From NCBI RefSeq assembly GCF_004342915.1, contig NZ_SLWL01000003.1, forward strand, positions 248,001-312,000: a stretch of 64,000 nt of DNA, written 5' to 3'. How positions within the stretch are numbered: position 1 is the stretch's first letter; each line of letters opens with the position of its first letter. Source of the DNA: Camelimonas lactis (GTDB lineage Bacteria > Pseudomonadota > Alphaproteobacteria > Rhizobiales > Beijerinckiaceae). The notes beneath the pieces were generated by a model. That model saw nothing but the letters and a program-made list of their open reading frames with translations, had not been told where the DNA came from and did not search any database. Shown piece by piece: positions 58,060 to 64,000 of this stretch. Position numbers and translations under genes: made by a program.

Positions 58060-59004
58060 ATGACCTTCAACGGCATCCACCATGTCACCGCGTTTGCCGG
58101 CGACGCCGCCCGCAATCGCAGCTTCTACGCCGATGTTCTGGGCCTGCGGCTGGTGAAGCGGACCGTCAATTTCGACGACCCGGGAACCTGGCACCTGTAT
58201 TTCGGCGACAACGCCGGCGCGCCTGGCTCGCTGATCACGTTCTTTCCGTGGCCCCACGCAACCAAAGGTCGGGCCGGCGTCGGCGATGTCCTGCGCACGA
58301 CCTTTCGCGTTCCCGCCGGATCGATTGGATTTTGGGCGCACCGCTTTCTTGAGAAGGGCGTGCGTCATGACGGCGTCGCCCGCAGGTTCGGCGACAGCGT
58401 CATCGATTTCGAGGACCCGGACGGAACCCTGCTGTCGCTCGTCGCTTTCGGCGATGCGCCGGCCCCCGCCGGCGAAGCCGACGCGGCAGGCGAGGCCATT
58501 CCGCCGGCTCACGCCATCACCGGGATCGACGGCGTGACCTTGTTGCTGCGCGAAGCCGGACCCACGGCCGCCATCCTGACGTCGGTATTCGGCTTCCAGG
58601 AAAGCGGCCGCGAGGGCGCCGTCACCCGGCTTGCGCTGGGCGACGGGGCGGGCCGTTCGGTGGTTGACCTGCATGTGGCCGGCAATTTCCCCGGCGGTCA
58701 CCTGGGGCGCGGCAGCGTCCATCACGTGGCCTTCCGGGCGGCGGACGACGCCGGACAGGCGGAACTGGCGGCCCGGCTGGTCCGCGATCACGGCCTCAGG
58801 CCAACGGAACAGCGTGACCGGCAGTACTTCCGCTCGATCTACTTCCGCGAGCCGGGCGGCGTGCTGTTCGAGATCGCCACGGACGATCCCGGCTTCGCCG
58901 TCGATGAGCCGCAAGCCCATCTGGGCGAGCAGCTGAAGCTGCCGCCGCAGTACGAGGCGCATCGCGCGCAGATCGAAGCGGCGCTGCCGCCGCTCGAAGA
59001 CTGA
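58060..59004 (+). CDS. VOC-family ring-cleaving dioxygenase (MhqO/LinE-like)
   Basis: 314 residues from the ATG at 58060, preceded by AGGAGA; upstream frame extensions are not supported. Two vicinal-oxygen-chelate modules are seen. The first starts with IHHVTAFAGDAARNRSFYADVLGL and the second with GSVHHVAFRAADDAG, each supplying a metal-binding His; GGVLFEIATDDPGF supplies the Glu. Family members cleave hydroquinones or similar aromatics and include MhqO of quinone resistance. The substrate is inferred from family. A matching hydrolase gene follows 61 bp downstream. Confidence 0.87.
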   Translation: MTFNGIHHVTAFAGDAARNRSFYADVLGLRLVKRTVNFDDPGTWHLYFGDNAGAPGSLITFFPWPHATKGRAGVGDVLRTTFRVPAGSIGFWAHRFLEKGVRHDGVARRFGDSVIDFEDPDGTLLSLVAFGDAPAPAGEADAAGEAIPPAHAITGIDGVTLLLREAGPTAAILTSVFGFQESGREGAVTRLALGDGAGRSVVDLHVAGNFPGGHLGRGSVHHVAFRAADDAGQAELAARLVRDHGLRPTEQRDRQYFRSIYFREPGGVLFEIATDDPGFAVDEPQAHLGEQLKLPPQYEAHRAQIEAALPPLED

Positions 59005-59065
59005 GCGTGCAAAAACAGGCTGTCGCCGCCCGTGCAGGGCGGCGACAGCGGAAGGGAGACAGGCC

Positions 59066-59725
59066 ATGGCTGGCGCCGTCAATACAGATTTCGTTCACCG
59101 CTTCGAACCCGGCGCGCCCCAGAACGGGCGGCCACTGCTGTTGCTGCATGGCACGGGCGGCGATGAAAATGACCTTGTGCCGCTGGGCCGCCTGCTGGCG
59201 CCGGACGCGCCGTTGCTGTCCGTGCGCGGCAAGGTGCTGGAAGGCGGCGCGCGCCGCTTCTTCCGTCGCTTCGCTGAGGGAATGCTGGACGAGGACGATC
59301 TGCGATTCCGGGCCGACGAGCTGGCGGATTTTATCGCGGCGGCGCGGGATCGCCATGGTCTGGCGGCTCCGGTGGCGCTGGGGTTCTCCAATGGCGCCAA
59401 CATCGCGGCGGCCATGCTGCTGCGCCGGCCTGGCGTGCTTGCCGGCGCGGCGCTGTTCCGCGCCATGGCGCCGTTCACCGGGTCGGCTTTCGCGCCCGGC
59501 GAGGTGGCCCGGACGCCGGCGACGCATGGCGGCCCGGTCCAGGCCCTGGTGGTGTCCGGCGCCATGGACCCCATGGTCACGCCCGACAACCGCCAGCGAC
59601 TGCTGCGTGATCTGCGCGCCGCTGGCGTGGACGTGCGGGACGAAACGGTGCTGGCCGGCCATGGCCTGGTCAAGGCTGATCTCGACATCGCCGGGCCGTG
59701 GCTGGCGGAGGCGCTGAAAACCTGA
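59066..59725 (+). CDS. Alpha/beta hydrolase, carboxylesterase/MhqD-like
   Basis: 219 residues of the phospholipase/carboxylesterase family. The oxyanion loop LLLHGTGGDENDL, nucleophile Ser108 (GFSNGA), Asp168 (SGAMDPMVTP) and His199 (LAGHGLV) form the catalytic triad. It lies 61 bp after the ring-cleaving dioxygenase on the same strand. In Bacillus the equivalent pair MhqO/MhqD belongs to the quinone-stress regulon, so joint action on aromatic or quinone compounds is likely here but unproven. Confidence 0.88.
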   Translation: MAGAVNTDFVHRFEPGAPQNGRPLLLLHGTGGDENDLVPLGRLLAPDAPLLSVRGKVLEGGARRFFRRFAEGMLDEDDLRFRADELADFIAAARDRHGLAAPVALGFSNGANIAAAMLLRRPGVLAGAALFRAMAPFTGSAFAPGEVARTPATHGGPVQALVVSGAMDPMVTPDNRQRLLRDLRAAGVDVRDETVLAGHGLVKADLDIAGPWLAEALKT

Positions 59726-59728
59726 CGT

Positions 59729-60118
59729 TCAGACGGGCGGTGGCGGCAGGCGCGCCACGCCGCCCCGGCGGAAGGCCATCGGCGTCTGCGCCCAGGGGAT
59801 GATTCCGTCCGGCGTCCGGGCATAGAGCAGGGCGGCCTCGACAATGGCGTCGACGTCGCCCGCCAGTGTCAGATCACCGATGATATGGCTCCATTTGCCC
59901 GGCGCCTGCAGGGCAATGGTGCAGGGGCGGTTGCAGACGGCGAAGCACTGGACGCCGCGCACGGTGACGCTGCCGCCAGCCAGGCGTTGCGCCAGCGCCG
60001 CCAGCAGCGCCCGGCCCGGCTCGATATAGCCAGGGGCTTCATGGGTGCGTTGCCGGCAGGTGACGCAGACGGAAAGGCTGGCGCTGCCAGCCGGCGTGGG
60101 GGGCTGCGACGGAATCAT
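59729..60118 (-). CDS. DUF1636 family protein (probable metal/Fe-S binding)
   Basis: 129 residues from MIPSQPPTPAGS at 60118. It begins with a CVTC motif (SLSVCVTCRQRTHEAPGYIEPG) and has a second cysteine group, VQCFAVCNRPCTIALQAPGKW, in the layout of thioredoxin-like 2Fe-2S ferredoxins. The family is common in Hyphomicrobiales, often near cobalamin or metal genes. The function is unknown. The open frame runs on upstream to 60502 through AT-rich sequence, which I take as chance. Its stop lies three bases from the convergent hydrolase stop. Confidence 0.82.
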   Translation of the reverse strand: MIPSQPPTPAGSASLSVCVTCRQRTHEAPGYIEPGRALLAALAQRLAGGSVTVRGVQCFAVCNRPCTIALQAPGKWSHIIGDLTLAGDVDAIVEAALLYARTPDGIIPWAQTPMAFRRGGVARLPPPPV

Positions 60119-60245
60119 GCATCTGGTTTGCGTCAGCCGCGGCCGCCGCACAAGGGGCTGGCGCGCTCCGTCGCGGCTGGAGCGATGAGGACGCCAGACA
60201 CGTCGGCGGCGGCCAGAAATTTCCGAAAATTGGTTAGTTTCGTAA

Positions 60246-60260
60246 GCAACTGTAAGTTGC
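60246..60260. promoter_or_regulatory. Inverted repeat in the DUF1636-porin gap
   Basis: GCAACT-GTA-AGTTGC, 6-bp arms. It lies upstream of the extended -10 at 60304 and within reach of the DUF1636 start region, so it could be an operator for either gene. Confidence 0.35.
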
Positions 60261-60303
60261 CGCACCGCAACAGACTGGCGTTGTCTGCGGGGTTCCTGAT
60301 ATT

Positions 60304-60312
60304 TGCTATAAT
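60304..60312 (+). promoter_or_regulatory. Extended -10 promoter of the porin gene
   Basis: TGCTATAAT is a perfect extended -10 in an AT-rich patch of the 402-bp gap 60119-60520. TTGTCT at 60281 is too far (20 bp) to be a normal -35. It implies a start near 60319 and a leader of about 200 nt. Confidence 0.5.
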
Positions 60313-60322
60313 TTTCAATATT

Positions 60323-60357
60323 TTCATACAATGAACGGAAAAAATAATTTGTATGAA
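60323..60357 (+). other. Inverted repeat in the porin leader
   Basis: TTCATACAA (60323-60331) and TTGTATGAA (60349-60357), 17 bp apart. If the promoter call is right, it sits at the very 5' end of the porin mRNA. Confidence 0.5.
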
Positions 60358-60423
60358 TAGAGCGCAATCTCTGCCAACACTCTGCCTTGATGATGCGACG
60401 GGTTTGTGACGCACGCTTGAACA

Positions 60424-60449
60424 GACGTTGATTGAAATAACTCAACGTC
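60424..60449 (+). other. Second inverted repeat in the porin leader
   Basis: GACGTTGA (60424-60431) and TCAACGTC (60442-60449), 10-base loop, about 70 nt before the porin start. It is a candidate leader stem or operator. Confidence 0.5.
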
Positions 60450-60520
60450 ATGCAGGGCATTGATGTGGCCTGTTTCACGCAAGCACGCGTCCCGCCGCAC
60501 AACAGTCAGGGTCCAGAAGT

Positions 60521-62113
60521 ATGACGATGATGGTTTGCAGGGCGCTTTTGCTTGGCGGCGCCGCCGGATTTTTTGCTGTCGCCGGCGCGCAGGCGGCGGA
60601 TCTTCCCATGTCGAAGTCCGCGCCGGTTGAATATGTGAAGGTTTGCGCCACGCATGGCGTCGGCTTCTTCTACATTCCAGGCACGGACACCTGCATCCGC
60701 GTCGGCGGCCGCGCCCGGCTGGATTACGAATTCGCCCAGTACCGTAGCGTCGCGGCGCAGGACAAGTCGAACTTCATCGCGGCTGGCCGCATCCAGCTCG
60801 ACGCCCGCACCTCCACCCAGTGGGGCACGCTGCGCACCTTCGTCCGTTTCGACATCGCCAGCCGCACCGGCCAGCAGCATGGCGCTTCCGGCACCCTGCG
60901 CAACAACGGCCCTGCGGCCTTCAACGCCACGGGCGTCGACACCTACAACCGCGCTTACAAATATGTTGAGGTCGACAAGGCGTTTATCCAGTTCGCTGGT
61001 CTGACCGCCGGCCGTTCGTCGTCGTTCTACGATTTCTACGCGGCCGACATCAGCCTCACGGGCATCGACATGGCGTCGAATGTCGGTTCGACCAACCTGC
61101 TCGCCTACACGGTCAAATTCGGCAACGGCTTCAGCGCCACCCTGTCGATGGAAGATCCGACCTTCCGCCGCAACCCGCTGTTCTTCGGCGCGGCCAACGC
61201 CAATGGCGTGGTCGTTTCGCCGGCGGTGGGCCTCAATGGCGGCGTGGCGAGCGCCGGCCTGTGCAACAATGGCACGGCCGTGGGCTGCACGTTCGGCGCG
61301 CCGGTCTTCACCTATGACGCCTCCGGTCAGCGGGTTGGCTACACCTACCTCGACATTTCCCAGCGCCTGAACGCGCCCGATTTCGTCGGCAACCTGCGTG
61401 TTGACCAGGGGTGGGGCTCGGCCCAGCTGTCGGTCGCCGCGCACCAGCTGTCTGTCGGCAACTTCTCCGGCGGCGCGCCCACCGGCGGCCTTGCCCAGCG
61501 CGCCGACGCCAAATGGGGTTATGCTGTCCAGGGCGGCGTCAAGTTCAACCTGCCGTTCCTTGCCCCGGGCGACGCCCTGTGGCTGCAGGCCGCCTATGCC
61601 AAAGGCGCCATGTCCTACACCGGTCTGGATAACCCGACCGGCCGCGACAGCGCCAACGCGGCCGGCGTGGATGGCGGCTCCCGTTTCACCGCCAACAAGG
61701 TTGACGGCTACGTTGACCCGGCCACCGGCAATATCAAGCTGACGGAAAGCTGGTCTGTCACCGGCGCCTTCCTGCACTACTGGGCTCCGCAATGGCGCTC
61801 GGGCTTCGTGGCCTCCTACGCCCAGCTGCTGTTCCCGTCCGGCGCCCGCCTGAATGGTCCGATGGGCAACCTGAACACCGGAACCGGCGTCTACAGCGCC
61901 GCCCTGCGCGACTACGGCCAGTTCGTCGGCTCCGCCAATCTGGTCTGGTCGCCAGTGAAGGACCTCGATATCGGCGTGGAGGTGCTCTACGAGCGCATCG
62001 ATATCCGCAAGGGCCGCGTCTACGACCTGAACAAGTACGGCAACCTGACCGGCAAGACCACGACCTACGACGACAACTGGGTTTCGCGCGTGCGCGTCGA
62101 GCGCACGTTCTGA
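60521..62113 (+). CDS. Outer-membrane porin, Omp2b/Porin_2 family
   Basis: 530 residues. The signal peptide ends AQA before ADLPMSKSAP. The family N-terminus VEYVKVCATHGVGFFYIPGTDTCIRVGG-type follows, with the conserved cysteine pair about 17 residues apart and then RLDYEF. Alternating beta strands with aromatic girdles run to the C-terminal phenylalanine (VRVERTF), as needed for outer-membrane assembly. A 16-stranded general diffusion porin is expected. The gene stands alone, with a long structured leader and a terminator. Confidence 0.93.
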   Translation: MTMMVCRALLLGGAAGFFAVAGAQAADLPMSKSAPVEYVKVCATHGVGFFYIPGTDTCIRVGGRARLDYEFAQYRSVAAQDKSNFIAAGRIQLDARTSTQWGTLRTFVRFDIASRTGQQHGASGTLRNNGPAAFNATGVDTYNRAYKYVEVDKAFIQFAGLTAGRSSSFYDFYAADISLTGIDMASNVGSTNLLAYTVKFGNGFSATLSMEDPTFRRNPLFFGAANANGVVVSPAVGLNGGVASAGLCNNGTAVGCTFGAPVFTYDASGQRVGYTYLDISQRLNAPDFVGNLRVDQGWGSAQLSVAAHQLSVGNFSGGAPTGGLAQRADAKWGYAVQGGVKFNLPFLAPGDALWLQAAYAKGAMSYTGLDNPTGRDSANAAGVDGGSRFTANKVDGYVDPATGNIKLTESWSVTGAFLHYWAPQWRSGFVASYAQLLFPSGARLNGPMGNLNTGTGVYSAALRDYGQFVGSANLVWSPVKDLDIGVEVLYERIDIRKGRVYDLNKYGNLTGKTTTYDDNWVSRVRVERTF

Positions 62114-62207
62114 TCCAGGCTGGCCGCGCCGGCGCCTCCCGCCCCGGCTGCCGGCGCACGCCCTGGCGGCGCGGTTTCCGCCGCGTTGTGTTGCCTGACG
62201 CCCCAAG

Positions 62208-62233
62208 CCCCCGGCTTTTCGCCGGGGGTTTTT
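62208..62233 (+). terminator. Intrinsic terminator after the porin gene
   Basis: Eight-bp GC stem (62208-62215 and 62221-62228, TTTTC loop) followed by five T's. It lies about 95 bp past the stop. Confidence 0.9.
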
Positions 62234-62398
62234 GCTGTCCGGGCCCGCTGCGTCCTCCCGACCGCCATTCTTTTCGGCCAGCCGGCGACAAACGGGACTG
62301 ACGCCGCGCCGGATATCTGGTCAGATGCGGCGCCGGTCCACGACAGGGGCGGCGATCAGACGGCGCCCGCAAGAGGCGCCCGTATTGCGGAGGAATGG

Positions 62399-63580
62399 AT
62401 GCCTCATTTCGGCGACTTTCAGAACGAGATCTATTTCGGCGGCCTGCATGGGCATATCCCGAAATTCCCCATGTGTTATCGCGATCTGGAGGCGCGCGCC
62501 GCACAGGCCATGGCGCCCGGGGTGCTGTCCTATGTGGCCGGCGGCTGCGGCGATGAGCGCACCCAGGACCTGAACGCCGAAGCCTTCAACCATTGGGGCG
62601 TCATCCCGCGCATGTTCGTCGGCGCGGTGAAGCGCGACCTCTCCGTCAACCTGTTCGGCATGCAGCTGCCTTCGCCGCTGTTCCTGGCGCCGGTCGGCGT
62701 CATCGGCATCTGCGATCAGGACGGCCATGGCGACATCGCCACGGCGAAAGCCGCGGCGCAGAGCAAGGTGACCATGGTCAGCTCGACGCTGATGCAGGAT
62801 CCCATGGAGCGCGTGGCGCAGGAGTTCGGCGACACGCCCAATTTCTTCCAGCTGTACACGCCCACCAATCGCGATCTCGCCGCCAGCCTCGTCTCCCGCG
62901 CCGAGGCGGCGGGTTACAAGGCGATCGTCGTCACCCTCGACACCTGGGTCACCGGCTGGCGGCCGCGTGATCTCACCACCTCGAATTTCCCCCAGCTGCG
63001 CGGTCTGTGCCTGGCCAATTATTTTTCCGATCCGGTGTTCCGCAAGCTGCTGGCCAGGCCGGTCGAGGAAGATCCGGTCGCCGCCGTGCAGATGTTCGGC
63101 CGTGTCTTCGGCAACCCGCTGACGTGGGAGGATCTGCCGTGGCTGCGCTCGCTGACAAAGCTGCCGCTGATCTTCAAGGGCATCTGCCATCCCGACGACG
63201 CCCGCCGCGCCATCGATGGCGGCGCCGACGGCATTTACTGCTCCAACCACGGCGGCCGGCAGGCCAATGGCGGCATCGCCGCCATCGACATGCTGCCGGC
63301 TGTGGTGAAGGCCTCGGGCAATACGCCGGTGCTGTTCGACTCCGGCGTGCGCAGCGGCTCGGACGTGGCCAAGGCGCTGGCGCTCGGCGCGGCGGCCGTC
63401 GGCATTGGCCGGCCCTACGCCTATGGCCTGGCCATTGGCGGCGCGGCTGGCGTTTCCCACGTCATCCGCTGCATCTTGGCCGAAGCCGATCTGTTGATGG
63501 CGGTGAATGGCTTCCCCACCATCGCCGATTTGCGCGGCGCGGCGATCCCGGCGCCGCCCTGGAGCCGGGTTCCCACCTGA
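62399..63580 (+). CDS. FMN-dependent alpha-hydroxy-acid oxidase/dehydrogenase
   Basis: 393 residues from MPHFGDFQNEIY at 62399, preceded by GGAGG. A TIM barrel of the lactate/glycolate oxidase family: substrate and FMN segments LFLAPVGVIGICDQDG and FFQLYTPTNRD, the lysine in PLIFKGICHPDDA, catalytic His in YCSNHGGRQ, and phosphate-binding FDSGVRSGSDVAKALALG with GIGRPYAYG. The sequence looks closer to lactate 2-monooxygenase/oxidase than to membrane LldD. The hydroxy acid used is not determinable. It is transcribed alone after the porin terminator. Confidence 0.88.
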   Translation: MPHFGDFQNEIYFGGLHGHIPKFPMCYRDLEARAAQAMAPGVLSYVAGGCGDERTQDLNAEAFNHWGVIPRMFVGAVKRDLSVNLFGMQLPSPLFLAPVGVIGICDQDGHGDIATAKAAAQSKVTMVSSTLMQDPMERVAQEFGDTPNFFQLYTPTNRDLAASLVSRAEAAGYKAIVVTLDTWVTGWRPRDLTTSNFPQLRGLCLANYFSDPVFRKLLARPVEEDPVAAVQMFGRVFGNPLTWEDLPWLRSLTKLPLIFKGICHPDDARRAIDGGADGIYCSNHGGRQANGGIAAIDMLPAVVKASGNTPVLFDSGVRSGSDVAKALALGAAAVGIGRPYAYGLAIGGAAGVSHVIRCILAEADLLMAVNGFPTIADLRGAAIPAPPWSRVPT

Positions 63581-63651
63581 GAAAGCGCTTCGGCTCCCCA
63601 TGAAGGGGAAATCCGTCTCCTGAAACAGCCGGAGCGGCGAACGGCCGGGCC

Positions 63652-64000
63652 TCACCCGGCCGCATCAGCCACCACCGGCTCCGGCGCGGTCAGGATGGCA
63701 AGGCAGGCCATCACCACATCGGCGACCGCGTGGGGATCGCGCCACATGTGCTGCGGCGGCGGCGCGCCGGCCAGCGCCGTCTCGCGCAGCGACAGCATGG
63801 CGCCGAGGCTGACCTCGATGAACACCAGCCGCCGGTTGCGCAGGCGCTCGTCCATGCCCGGCGTCAGCCGCCGCAGCAGATCGAGGCAACGCAGATAGCC
63901 GGAATTGAGATCGCCCGCCAGCGACGCCATGAACAGCCGCCGGTGCGTCATCGACAGCAGGGTGATGAAGCGCATGTAGCTGCCGGCGCCGTCGTTGGGG
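63652..64000 (-). CDS. Probable TetR-family regulator, C-terminal part (5' end outside window)
   Basis: The frame enters from the right edge and ends at 63652, so only the last 115 residues are visible, starting PNDGAGSYMRFITLL. The segment is all-helical in appearance (HRRLFMASLAGDLNSGYLRCL and VFIEVSLGAMLSLRETAL), like the ligand-binding half of TetR/AcrR regulators. The DNA-binding helix-turn-helix would lie outside the window. The family call is by overall look only. Confidence 0.5.
   Translation of the reverse strand, partial: PNDGAGSYMRFITLLSMTHRRLFMASLAGDLNSGYLRCLDLLRRLTPGMDERLRNRRLVFIEVSLGAMLSLRETALAGAPPPQHMWRDPHAVADVVMACLAILTAPEPVVADAAG

Noticed and set aside
60119-60502. Upstream extension of the DUF1636 gene to 257 residues
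   Set aside because: The added part runs through AT-rich regulatory sequence, has no family resemblance, and the internal ATG gives the usual length.
60506-62206. 566-codon minus-strand open frame
   Set aside because: Antisense to the porin. Composition mirrors the porin codons and there is no domain.

Overview
The window is a contiguous, GC-rich stretch of chromosome from an alphaproteobacterium, most likely of the order Hyphomicrobiales (Rhizobiales). The signs are a ChvG/ChvI two-component pair, an Omp2b-type (Porin_2) porin, a SAM-II riboswitch in front of metZ, the gene block fur-plsC-miaB-phoH-ybeY-corC-lnt-xre-metK-trmB, a DUF2852 protein, and RIME-like palindromic repeats. I cannot fix the genus. 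I see no rRNA, tRNA, CRISPR array, insertion sequence, phage gene or plasmid function. It is ordinary, densely coded core genome, and most of what is unusual lies between the genes.

Layout. 1-2331: chvG (cut by the window edge) and chvI. 2707-14055: the translation/RNA cluster rimP-nusA-ylxR-infB-rbfA-truB-rpsO-pnp on the minus strand, with a candidate promoter and a leader hairpin plus U-run before rimP. 14285-24130: a minus-strand block starting with a Fur-family regulator and an acyltransferase, then miaB-phoH-ybeY-corC-lnt-xre linked by 4- to 11-bp overlaps, then metK and trmB. 24387-28499: two consecutive class III nucleotide cyclases. 28848-36569: msrB, an unknown small protein, lepA, a short-chain dehydrogenase, a GNAT acetyltransferase, hrcA, and the pair rph-rdgB. 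36643-49526: a DUF2852 protein, ispG, and a long minus-strand run: RAM protein, glycosyltransferase, protein-lysine-type methyltransferase, zur, hemW, rsmI, yraN, gshB, glnD, grpE. 49546-49817: three RIME-like repeats. 49902-51290: metZ with its promoter, SAM-II aptamer and intrinsic terminator. 51427-52812: an anchored Ala/Pro-rich protein with a coiled coil. 53130-57775: a complete branched-chain amino acid type ABC transporter. 58060-59725: a ring-cleaving dioxygenase and hydrolase pair. 59729-64000: a DUF1636 protein, a porin with a long structured leader, an FMN-dependent alpha-hydroxy-acid oxidase, and the end of a probable TetR regulator.

How the parts fit. The left third serves ribosome assembly, translation initiation and RNA turnover. 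The metK and metZ genes make and consume the methionine/SAM pool, and the riboswitch closes that loop. Envelope upkeep (lnt, corC, plsC, porin, ChvG/I) and stress or redox functions (msrB, gshB, hrcA, grpE) fill much of the rest. The main leads for follow-up are the leader RNAs (metZ, rimP, porin, pnp), the palindromes at the ABC operon start, the tandem cyclases with altered base-recognition residues, and two kinds of small intergenic repeats: RIME-like palindromes and 14-15 bp tandem repeats.
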